A stretch of DNA of 5,205 nucleotides from positions 1 to 5,205 of the forward strand of contig PWQF01000003.1 in NCBI GenBank assembly GCA_003556865.1, in the 5' to 3' direction. The translations under genes and the position numbers were made by a program. Origin of the DNA: Elusimicrobiota bacterium. Lineage in GTDB: Bacteria; CG03; SLGR01; PWQF01. Below, one piece after another: positions 1 through 5,205 of this stretch. Within the stretch, counting starts at the first letter, position 1. Each line of letters begins with the position of its first letter. The notes under the pieces are model-generated. The model was given only the letters and a program-made list of their open reading frames with translations. It was not told where the DNA came from and searched no databases.

Positions 1-1
1 A

Positions 2-340
2 ATAAGTATTTCAGAAATATTTGCTAGTGAAGGACTACCTTTTCAGAAGGGAGACAACGACCGGATTCAGGGGAAGATGGCGATACATGATAGGTTGAGA
101 ATTGAAGAAGATGACGACGGCAATAAAAAACCTAAGATGTATATCTTTGAGAACTGCCGTCACCTGATAAGGACATTACCTGCCTTACCTTATGACAACC
201 GGAGGCCAGAAGATGTTGATACAAAATCTGAGGATCATCTTTACGATTCTATCAGGTACTTATTAATGGCCAGACCAATACCGGCAAGGCAGAAAAAACC
301 TACACGGAGAGATCCAGTTAACTCCTTTACCGGGTATTAG
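2..340 (+). CDS. Phage terminase large subunit, C-terminal part (5' truncated by window edge)
   Basis: The frame is open from the left edge, so the ATG at 77 is an internal methionine and not the start. The visible 112 residues match the end of the nuclease half of large terminases, the ATP-driven motor that cuts concatemeric DNA and packages it through the portal. Seen in the sequence are a KGDNDRIQGK segment (about residues 16-25), a CRHLIRTLP segment (about 52-60), and then PEDVDTKSEDHLYDSIRY (about 69-86). The last is the EDH-x-x-D-x-x-RY signature common at the end of many terminases. The Asp encoded at 245-247 is the likely third acidic metal ligand of the RNase H-like nuclease, by family analogy. 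The ATPase domain lies outside the window. The portal gene follows 13 bases downstream, the usual order. Identification is strong; the subfamily is not determined. Confidence 0.9.
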   Translation: MSISEIFASEGLPFQKGDNDRIQGKMAIHDRLRIEEDDDGNKKPKMYIFENCRHLIRTLPALPYDNRRPEDVDTKSEDHLYDSIRYLLMARPIPARQKKPTRRDPVNSFTGY

Positions 341-347
341 TAGGAGG
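322..347 (+). promoter_or_regulatory. Portal ribosome binding site with possible sequestering hairpin
   Basis: AGGAGGTGA at 342-350 is a near-perfect Shine-Dalgarno sequence six bases before the portal ATG. CTCCT at 322-326, within the last terminase codons, is complementary to AGGAG at 342-346. An alternative pairing is CTCC plus TAC (328-330) with GTA plus GGAG, leaving a two-base bulge. Such a hairpin would hide the portal site until ribosomes finishing terminase, whose stop is at 338-340, open it. The Shine-Dalgarno site is certain by eye. The hairpin is only five to seven pairs and its role is inference. Confidence 0.35.
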
Positions 348-353
348 TGAATT

Positions 354-2114
354 ATGGCTGAAAACGCACTCGATACTGTCTTAGAAGCTAAGAAGAGAGG
401 CGAAGATCACCGCCGACAGAAAGAAGAGAAGTGGAAAGAATACTACAAACTCTACAGAAGTTACTTAGAAGATAAAAGAGAGAACAAGGCGAACCTTTTT
501 GTCCCTTATATGTTCAGCACCATAGAAAGTGTTGTACCACGTCTTACAGATACCATATTCCGGCAGAAACCATATCTTAGACCTATGCCCCGTACCCTTG
601 AAGATAAACCCCATGCTGAGGCTTTAGAAGCGTTATTAGACTATCAGATCGACCTTATGAAATTTAAGGCTATCTGCACCTCCTGGTTTAAGGAGGCAAC
701 GATTTATGGTACTGGTATTGCTAAGATAGGATGGAAAACCAAATACCAGACTGTTGTTGATAAAAGACTAGTACCCATTAACAATTTTATGGACATCTTT
801 CGTGCTGGAGATTCGGGGATATATGAAACCTATGAACATGAAATAATAGCCTATGACGGTCCTTTCATAGAATGTGTGGATATCTTTGATTATTATGTTG
901 ACCCTTACTGTGAAGATCACCGTGATGCTAGGTGGGCGGTACACAAGACTCTTAAAGATATTGACTACCTGAAGGATATGCAAGAAAAAGGTATATATGA
1001 AAATGTAGATGAAGTAGAAGATGCCGGTAAACGTGTTGACCATTCCGCCACAAAAAGGTTAATGGGTATACAACAAGCTACCCAACCCGGTCCAGATGAA
1101 GGGATGAATGAGATATCGGAATACTGGGAAAAAGACCGTGTAATAACAGTAGCAAATGATATTGTAGTTTTAAGAGATGCACCTAACCCGTACCACCACA
1201 AGAGGCTACCTTTTGTGAAGGTAGTAAACACACAGGTTCCTAAAGAATTTTGGGGGATAGGAGAAGTCGAGCCCAGCGAATCACTTCAAAATGAACTGAA
1301 CACACTTCGGAACCAGGCCATAGATAATCTGTCACTGGCTATTAATAACATGTTCCTTGTCTCAGAACAGGCAGGGATCGATGCTGACGATTTAACCTTT
1401 AGACCGAACGGAATAATTTGGACTAACAAACCCGATGTTAACGAGGCTCTTATGCAGATTGGCCCTTCCCGTGTAAGTCCTTCCTCATTTAACATGGAGG
1501 AAGTTATTAAGAAAGATATCCAGGAGACTTCAGGGGTAGTACAGTACGTTAAAGGGATGGAACCTGGAAGACAAGCCACAGCTACCGAGATTACTTCACT
1601 TCAACGGGAAGCGAACTATCGGTTTATCCAGAAGATCCGCAACATGATTGATGGCCTTGAAGAAGTAGGAGAGATGATGGTAGCTCTTAACCAACAGTTT
1701 ATTGAAGAACCACAGGCAATAAGGATAGCCGGTGAAAAAGGTTTTGAGTTTAAAACAATAGCCCCCGATGAGATAATGGGACAATTTGATATACAAATAG
1801 CCTCTACCGCACTAGAACCTAACGCTGATAGGCAGGTAAGGAGACAGCAGTTGCTAGAGGCAATTCAGATAGTAGGACAGCTTACAGGGGTGCCGAGCAT
1901 GACATTGTTAGAGGAAGCTTTAAAGACCTATGATATGCCTGAAGTTGAAAACGTTATTGCTGAGATACAACAGCAGGTACAGCAAGCTCAACAGAGGGAA
2001 CAAGCTGAATCCGGTATGCCACAACAGCAACCACAACAACCCCAGCAACCTTCACCTGAGACACAAAACCCACAAGGGATCCTACAACGTATCCTGGGGG
2101 CGGTAAGAAGATGA
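354..2114 (+). CDS. Phage portal protein
   Basis: This 586-residue protein fits podovirus/SU10-like portal proteins. These form the dodecameric ring at the capsid vertex through which DNA enters and to which terminase and neck proteins attach. Visible landmarks are an N-terminal charged helix (1-45), the NLFVPYMFSTIESVVPRL segment (47-64), a YGTGIAKIGWKT motif (118-129), and a VDPYCEDHRDARW motif (182-194). A long FWGIGEVEPSE...NELNTLRNQAIDN helix (299-325) probably belongs to the stem/wing region. GRQATATEI followed by an R at about 423 (405-423) is typical of portals. The C-terminal 48 residues (539-586) hold 18 glutamines with several prolines, then end in ILQRILGAVRR. The start is set by AGGAGGTGA with a six-base spacer. 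Position after terminase supports the call. Domain boundaries are read by eye only. Confidence 0.9.
   Translation: MAENALDTVLEAKKRGEDHRRQKEEKWKEYYKLYRSYLEDKRENKANLFVPYMFSTIESVVPRLTDTIFRQKPYLRPMPRTLEDKPHAEALEALLDYQIDLMKFKAICTSWFKEATIYGTGIAKIGWKTKYQTVVDKRLVPINNFMDIFRAGDSGIYETYEHEIIAYDGPFIECVDIFDYYVDPYCEDHRDARWAVHKTLKDIDYLKDMQEKGIYENVDEVEDAGKRVDHSATKRLMGIQQATQPGPDEGMNEISEYWEKDRVITVANDIVVLRDAPNPYHHKRLPFVKVVNTQVPKEFWGIGEVEPSESLQNELNTLRNQAIDNLSLAINNMFLVSEQAGIDADDLTFRPNGIIWTNKPDVNEALMQIGPSRVSPSSFNMEEVIKKDIQETSGVVQYVKGMEPGRQATATEITSLQREANYRFIQKIRNMIDGLEEVGEMMVALNQQFIEEPQAIRIAGEKGFEFKTIAPDEIMGQFDIQIASTALEPNADRQVRRQQLLEAIQIVGQLTGVPSMTLLEEALKTYDMPEVENVIAEIQQQVQQAQQREQAESGMPQQQPQQPQQPSPETQNPQGILQRILGAVRR
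1968..2054 (+). repeat. CAA/CAG-rich low-complexity tract in portal 3' end
   Basis: This stretch encodes portal residues 539-567, where runs of two or three glutamines alternate with V, A, R/E and then prolines (QQQPQQPQQP). CAA and CAG are mixed, so it is not a pure trinucleotide repeat and slippage would be limited. The tract is probably a flexible tail after the folded portal core. A similar composition appears in the scaffold-like gene downstream. Confidence 0.7.
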
Positions 2115-2344
2115 ACCAGAAAGAAAAAGAAGCCAGGGCACATGCTATACGTGAAATGACTTTAGGTAAAGGTTGGAAGTATTTACAAGCTGACTTACAA
2201 AATGAAATTAATTCCGCTAAAAACTCTCTATCCAACGGGAGTTTTTCTGATATATCAGAAGTTCACGTTATACAGGAAAAGTTGAAGTCTTTACAGATGA
2301 TATTGAGCAGAGTTGAAAGATGGAAAGGTGAAACCCAAAAGTAG
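2111..2344 (+). CDS. Small helical protein between portal and scaffold genes, function unknown
   Basis: This 77-residue protein starts in an ATGA overlap with the portal stop, which suggests translational coupling. Upstream GGGGGCGG is only a loose Shine-Dalgarno match. The sequence is charged and almost surely alpha-helical. It has a basic/acidic N-terminal helix (residues 1-15), WKYLQADLQNEINSAKNSL (22-40), a short polar break with S/G/D (41-48), and a second helix ending in LKSLQMILSRVERW. Two helices with heptad-like hydrophobics suggest a helical hairpin or coiled coil. There are no cysteines, signal peptide or membrane segment. Small helical proteins at this position are common in tailed-phage head modules, but I do not recognise a named family. 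A role in assembly with portal or scaffold is inferred from position only. Confidence 0.8.
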   Translation: MNQKEKEARAHAIREMTLGKGWKYLQADLQNEINSAKNSLSNGSFSDISEVHVIQEKLKSLQMILSRVERWKGETQK

Positions 2345-2390
2345 GGGATACCCGAAACCAATCGTGCGGCCCCCTATTGACGGGTACTAA
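2328..2390 (+). CDS. Candidate micro-ORF (20 codons from GTG; 25 from TTG at 2313)
   Basis: In the frame +1 to the 77-residue gene, a short reading frame overlaps its end and fills most of the gap before the scaffold-like gene, stopping at TAA 2388-2390. The peptide is basic and proline-rich. Its C-terminal part reads RGYPKPIVRPPIDGY, with five prolines and five Lys/Arg in the 20-codon version, and it looks more protein-like than the other two frames across the gap. Possible starts are GTG at 2328 or TTG at 2313. Neither has a good Shine-Dalgarno sequence, so expression would need coupling to the upstream gene or a frameshift near its end. It would leave 20 bases before the next start, matching the tight packing of this operon. 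It could still be chance. Confidence 0.35.
   Translation: MKPKSRGYPKPIVRPPIDGY
2342..2386 (+). other. Possible H-type RNA pseudoknot in the gap before the scaffold-like gene
   Basis: Two perfect six-base complementarities are interleaved. TAGGGG (2342-2347) pairs with CCCCTA (2371-2376), and TACCCG (2349-2354) pairs with CGGGTA (2381-2386). The linkers are 1, 16 and 4 bases. The order stem-1 left, stem-2 left, stem-1 right, stem-2 right is that of an H-type pseudoknot; the alternative is two mutually exclusive hairpins. The first strand includes the stop codon of the 77-residue gene, so terminating ribosomes would disturb the fold. TTTTT at 2391-2395 follows, making weak termination conceivable. 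The region is also part of the candidate micro-ORF. Pairing is seen directly; folding and function are inference. Confidence 0.35.
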
Positions 2391-2410
2391 TTTTTAAAGG
2401 AGATGAGAGA

Positions 2411-3427
2411 ATGGTAAGTCCCGATACTGGTACGAACCCTTCCCCCCAAGAGGGACACGAAGGAAAGGCCACCGAGGACAAGAAGCAGAACCCTTTTCAA
2501 AAGTTAAGGAGTTTAGAGAACAAAGGGGATGAGAACCACCAGCAACAACAGAAACAACAGCCTGAACAGCAAGAAGGAGAGAGAGTTTATGCCGGGAAGT
2601 ATAAGTCCCCGGAAGCAATGGAAAAAGGATATAAGGACCTGGAGAGCAAGCTAGGTCAGAGAAACGATAAAGCACAGAAATGGGAACAATGGGAAAGTTT
2701 CCTTAAACAGAAACCGGAAGCTGCGGAAGTTGTAAAAGAAATCTCTGAAAACCCCCAGTTTCAGCAGTTTTACCAACAGTATAAGCAGGGGAAACTTGAC
2801 CCTAACAACCCAACCCAACCTAACAGTAGAGACGACCGTCTTAGCAGGTTACGAGAAAGACTTAATAAGAGCAGGGGGAACACTAGCCAGCAAACTAACC
2901 AGCAGTACAATCCACAGTTTCAGCAAGCCCAACAACAGGATTATCAGAGCCAGCAAGGGCAACAGAATCCCTATGAGGACCGCCTTAACCGCACAGAACA
3001 GATAGTTAAAGGGCTTGCAATGCAGTCTATTACACAGAACGTAAAAGAAGACTATAATCGGCTGCAGACTGATTATGGTGAGATTATTGAACAGGAAGGT
3101 TTAAACATGGAAGACCTGGTTAATGTAGCTGCTCGACATAACTTGCGTAAAGAAGACGGCCAACCTATACCTGATGTAGAAAAAGCTTTAAAGTTTCACC
3201 TAGCTACCAGCCCTAACAACTTTGATAATGTAGTTCAAACACTACAACAAATGGGGCAGAAACAAGCAGCACAAAACCAAATAGCTAAACAACAAGGACA
3301 AATAGAATCTACCTCTCCAGCTCAAAGTGATGCTAATACCAGAAAACTCTCTCCCGCAGAAGAGATAAAGCAGAGGATCCTCAATGTAGGCCGTACTAGC
3401 GGCTCAGGATTCCCACGAAAACAATAG
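2411..3427 (+). CDS. Probable capsid scaffolding/assembly protein, glutamine-rich
   Basis: This 338-residue protein lies directly between portal and major capsid genes, the usual place for the scaffold that templates the procapsid and then leaves. Residues 60-74 read YAGKYKSPEAMEKGY. This resembles the GKYKSPEEL-type motif found near the N-terminus of many podovirus scaffold/capsid-assembly proteins. The rest is hydrophilic and low-complexity, with about 55 glutamines, roughly one residue in six, clustered at 44-54, 117-126, 160-185 and 276-297. A more ordered helical part with few glutamines spans about 188-265. The end is LSPAEEIKQRIL (313-324) followed by a basic GRTSGSGFPRKQ tail. Scaffold C-termini often bind the capsid protein, so this part is a candidate contact. 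AAAGGAG (2396-2402) sets the start. No protease catalytic motif is evident. Confidence 0.75.
   Translation: MVSPDTGTNPSPQEGHEGKATEDKKQNPFQKLRSLENKGDENHQQQQKQQPEQQEGERVYAGKYKSPEAMEKGYKDLESKLGQRNDKAQKWEQWESFLKQKPEAAEVVKEISENPQFQQFYQQYKQGKLDPNNPTQPNSRDDRLSRLRERLNKSRGNTSQQTNQQYNPQFQQAQQQDYQSQQGQQNPYEDRLNRTEQIVKGLAMQSITQNVKEDYNRLQTDYGEIIEQEGLNMEDLVNVAARHNLRKEDGQPIPDVEKALKFHLATSPNNFDNVVQTLQQMGQKQAAQNQIAKQQGQIESTSPAQSDANTRKLSPAEEIKQRILNVGRTSGSGFPRKQ
2888..2965 (+). repeat. CAA/CAG-rich low-complexity tract in scaffold-like gene
   Basis: Residues 160-185 of the scaffold-like protein contain 15 glutamines with interspersed N, Y, S, F and G, a composition resembling disordered prion-like tracts. Codons mix CAG and CAA. 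It separates the arginine-rich segment SRLRERLNKSR (145-155) from the helical segment starting near 188, so it probably acts as a flexible linker. Confidence 0.65.
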
Positions 3428-3439
3428 GGAGGGTATATA

Positions 3440-4606
3440 ATGCCTGATAATGTATATGTACCTGGGAACGATATGCAGAGCACCCAGGAAACAAACCAGC
3501 TAAGACAAGTTATTGACATGAGTAAAGAAATACTTCAACTCGATGCTGAGCGTGCACCTTTTTATATAATGACAGCACAGATGGCTAAAGAAACCTGCCA
3601 TAACTACCGTTTCTTCTGGCAGGAAGATAAGGTTATGGATCATATAGACCATTACGACGGAGCCGACCAAACCAGCGTGCCAGCTCAGGGAGCAAGCCAG
3701 ACTATCTCGGTGGAACATGCACAGTTGTTCTTACCAAACGATCTGGTTCTTGTATCTAAGACAGATGAAATTATGCGGGTAACCGCTGTAAGTGTTGCCG
3801 GTGGGACGATTACTGCTAACAGAGGGTACGCTGATACTGCTCCGATGAGACTTGAAAACGGGGATGAGCTCCAAATATTAGCTCCCGCACGAGAACAAGG
3901 GGCAGACGACTTTAATATTAACCTCCGGCAAGTAAGTACCCCATATAATTTTACACAGATCATGAGCACAGAATGGGGTATCAGCAGGACAAATATGAAC
4001 ACAGAATACTATGGCCCAGATGAAATAGACCGTATGCGGTTTAAAAAGGGGATAGAGTTTACCGAGAAGATAGAACGTAACCTGCTTTGGTCTGAAAGAA
4101 GTATAGACACCTCTGGGGATGATGTTCTTACCACTACTAGAGGGGTTACAAGATGGATAACAGACAATGTAACAGACATGGGAGGTAATATGACCGAGTC
4201 TGACTTTGATGACTTCTGCGCTAACCAAGCTTTTGCCCACGGAGATGATGAAAAGACAATGTTCTGCTCTAACACACTGCTGAGTAGAATATCAGGATTT
4301 GCTAAAAACCACATTGTCACCGAGACACCGGAAGAAAATTACGGTATCAGGGTACGTAAATATATCACTCCACACGGCGAACTTTCTCTTGTACGACATA
4401 AGATGCTTCAGGGAGAAGTATGGGGGAAAGCAGGTATAGTTGTTGACATGAATAACGTCAAACAACGTGTACTGAAAAATTCTGACGTTACCATGAAGAC
4501 CAATGTTCAGACCGCATTAACTGATGGTCTCCAAGAACAGCTTATCTGTGAAATCGGACTTGAATTATCACAGCAAGAACACTTTGCTCTAGTGCATAAT
4601 GTATAA
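3440..4606 (+). CDS. Major capsid protein, SU10/DUF5309-like
   Basis: This 388-residue protein matches the SU10-type major capsid family (DUF5309), which has an HK97 fold and builds the icosahedral shell. An N-terminal arm leads to a short FFWQEDKV segment (58-65). A beta-rich region (about 86-148) has the pattern VSKTDEIMRVTAVS...TITANRGYADT...GDELQILAPA, typical of the small inserted beta domain in this family. Then follow YNFTQIMSTEWGISRT (169-184), a long helix with E...EKIERNLLW (206-217), the TTRGVTRWI motif (232-240), and GGNMTESDFDDF (248-259). The C-terminal strand region contains GIVVDMNNVKQRVL (332-345) and ends in EIGLELSQQEHFALVHNV. Length is normal and no cleavable N-terminal delta domain is evident, which fits a separate scaffold. 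GGGAGG at 3427-3432, six to seven bases upstream, sets the start. Confidence 0.92.
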   Translation: MPDNVYVPGNDMQSTQETNQLRQVIDMSKEILQLDAERAPFYIMTAQMAKETCHNYRFFWQEDKVMDHIDHYDGADQTSVPAQGASQTISVEHAQLFLPNDLVLVSKTDEIMRVTAVSVAGGTITANRGYADTAPMRLENGDELQILAPAREQGADDFNINLRQVSTPYNFTQIMSTEWGISRTNMNTEYYGPDEIDRMRFKKGIEFTEKIERNLLWSERSIDTSGDDVLTTTRGVTRWITDNVTDMGGNMTESDFDDFCANQAFAHGDDEKTMFCSNTLLSRISGFAKNHIVTETPEENYGIRVRKYITPHGELSLVRHKMLQGEVWGKAGIVVDMNNVKQRVLKNSDVTMKTNVQTALTDGLQEQLICEIGLELSQQEHFALVHNV

Positions 4607-4611
4607 GAAAC

Positions 4612-4630
4612 GGGGCTTAAAAGCCCCTTC
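4612..4630 (+). terminator. Hairpin after the capsid gene, weak or leaky terminator
   Basis: GGGGCTT at 4612-4618 is perfectly complementary to AAGCCCC at 4621-4627, giving five to seven pairs with a very short A/T loop. It lies five bases after the capsid stop codon. The tail is TTCTAAC rather than a run of T, so intrinsic termination is likely weak, and the next gene starts at 4649. It may let some transcripts end after the capsid gene, protect the capsid mRNA 3' end, or both. Confidence 0.6.
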
Positions 4631-4648
4631 TAACAAGGAGGGAATACA

Positions 4649-5179
4649 ATGGCTCAAAGTAGTGTTGAAGATGTAGTTAATGCCCTTAGAGACTCACTAG
4701 TAGCGGGCACTAATATATCTGACGATGGAGAATTTGAGGACTGGGATGGAGGGAAGAAGGCCGAACTGTACCAGGCGATCTTCGAGGAAGTCCTGGTTGA
4801 CTGTGGCGGGCCTGTAGAAAAACTTTACCAGCCGACACTGAAGTTTAAGCATGAAATAACAGGGAAGGATGACGATAAACCCAAGAATGATGATGGGACA
4901 TTAGACATTTATATAGAAGGTGCAGACTTCTATGATGCTACCGCCACGACGGGTGGGGCTAACGATGCAAGCAACTGGACATTTACTTCTGATGATAGTT
5001 CTACTCTTGCTACTGTAGAGGTTAAGTACGACTCGGATACCGGTAGATATTACGCTGAACTTGACTTAACAACTGCTGATTTGAGCACAGGTGATGAGAT
5101 TACTGTAACCGCTGATGCAGATGCGCTCCATTGGCGTTGGGGTTCACATACAGCGAGCTTTACTGTAGTCGCCGATTAA
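4649..5179 (+). CDS. Acidic two-domain protein after the capsid gene, possible head decoration protein
   Basis: This 176-residue protein directly follows the capsid gene. The N-terminal part (about 1-60) looks helical, with VEDVVNALRDSLVAG and KAELYQAIFEEVLVDC. A charged hinge GKDDDKPKNDD (72-82) leads to a beta-strand-rich C-terminal domain (about 84-175). There TLDIYIEGADF, SNWTFTS, TVEVKYDSDTGRYYAELDL, DEITVTADADAL and ASFTVVAD alternate hydrophobic and polar residues like an Ig-like beta sandwich. Acidic residues (38 Asp/Glu) far outnumber Lys/Arg (12). There is no signal peptide or membrane segment. The position and Ig-like domain suggest an outer-capsid decoration or head-fibre protein, but a neck or minor structural protein is possible and no named family is recognised. 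AAGGAGGG (4635-4642) with a six-base spacer sets the start. Confidence 0.75.
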   Translation: MAQSSVEDVVNALRDSLVAGTNISDDGEFEDWDGGKKAELYQAIFEEVLVDCGGPVEKLYQPTLKFKHEITGKDDDKPKNDDGTLDIYIEGADFYDATATTGGANDASNWTFTSDDSSTLATVEVKYDSDTGRYYAELDLTTADLSTGDEITVTADADALHWRWGSHTASFTVVAD

Positions 5180-5191
5180 TAGGAGGAAGCC

Positions 5192-5205
5192 ATGAGGGGT
5201 AAAGT
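5192..5205 (+). CDS. Start of a further gene, truncated by window edge
   Basis: AGGAGG at 5181-5186 is followed five bases later by ATG at 5192, and the frame reads M-R-G-K before the window ends. It begins 12 bases after the previous stop, the same spacing style as the rest of the operon. A head-completion, neck or tail gene would be usual here, but nothing in four codons shows the function. Confidence 0.6.

Noticed and set aside
77..340. An 87-residue gene starting at the ATG at 77
   Set aside because: The frame is open upstream to the window edge and reads as terminase sequence there, and no Shine-Dalgarno sequence precedes 77. The ATG is internal.
679..708. CCTCC...GGAGG inverted repeat and AAGGAGG followed by ATG inside portal, possible internal start
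   Set aside because: The ATG at 706 is out of frame with portal and reaches a stop within eight codons. The Shine-Dalgarno-like bases are ordinary Lys-Glu codons.
401..922. Repeated GAAGATCACCG at 401-411 and 912-922
   Set aside because: An 11-base match encoding a similar Glu-Asp-His-Arg in one gene, with no further copies or flanking similarity, is most likely chance.
768..1043. Minus-strand ORFs inside portal (also at 965-1231, 1286-1579, 1596-1796, 1954-2235)
   Set aside because: They are opposite a well-supported portal gene, have no credible ribosome sites or recognisable domains, and their hydrophobic composition is what antisense of such coding sequence gives.
2377..2405. TTGACG as a possible -35 promoter box before the scaffold-like gene
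   Set aside because: No -10-like hexamer lies 16-18 bases downstream, where the sequence is the GGAGATG ribosome site region.
2796..3005. A 69-residue + strand ORF inside the scaffold-like gene
   Set aside because: It begins with TTG without a good ribosome site and lies wholly within glutamine-rich coding sequence whose out-of-frame reading is stop-poor. It is a shadow.
3229..3246. TGTAGT/ACTACA six-base inverted repeat
   Set aside because: It is a single short AT-containing stem inside the scaffold-like coding sequence with no flanking signal, expected by chance.
3500..4320. Several overlapping minus-strand ORFs opposite the capsid gene
   Set aside because: They overlap each other and a confident capsid gene and show no family features. 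They are shadows.

Overview
This window is part of the packaging and head-assembly module of a tailed bacteriophage or prophage (Caudoviricetes). All convincing genes are on the + strand, packed almost end to end. The order is large terminase (3' end only), portal, a small helical protein, a scaffold-like protein, a major capsid protein of the SU10/DUF5309 type, an acidic two-part protein that may decorate the head, and the first four codons of another gene. The host cannot be named from the sequence. Strong Shine-Dalgarno sites of the AGGAGG type precede nearly every gene, base composition is moderately AT-rich, and AGA/AGG arginine codons are common. This fits a Bacillota-like or other low-to-mid GC bacterial host, but that is inference.

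Layout: positions 2-340 encode the C-terminal 112 residues of the large terminase, including its nuclease-end DH-x-x-D-x-x-RY signature. Portal (354-2114) follows after 13 bases. Its stop overlaps the start of a 77-residue helical protein (2111-2344) in an ATGA. A 66-base gap then precedes the scaffold-like gene (2411-3427). This gap is the least ordinary part of the window. It holds a possible micro-ORF (2328-2390) and two interleaved six-base complementarities that could form an H-type pseudoknot. The major capsid gene (3440-4606) follows 12 bases after the scaffold-like gene. A compact GC-rich hairpin with a poor T tract lies just after the capsid stop. The 176-residue acidic gene (4649-5179) comes next, and another gene starts at 5192. 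No stretch of 300 bases lacks a gene.

How the genes work together: the scaffold and capsid proteins would build the procapsid around a portal ring, and terminase would dock on the portal and pump DNA in. The post-capsid protein may then decorate or adorn the shell. No separate prohead protease is seen between portal and capsid genes. The head would therefore mature without a dedicated protease encoded here, as in P22- or T7-like systems. No tRNA, CRISPR array, insertion sequence, integrase or attachment site was seen. I do not see a dramatic new system. The most testable unusual items are the micro-ORF/pseudoknot region, the paired glutamine-rich tracts in portal and scaffold, and the unassigned post-capsid protein.
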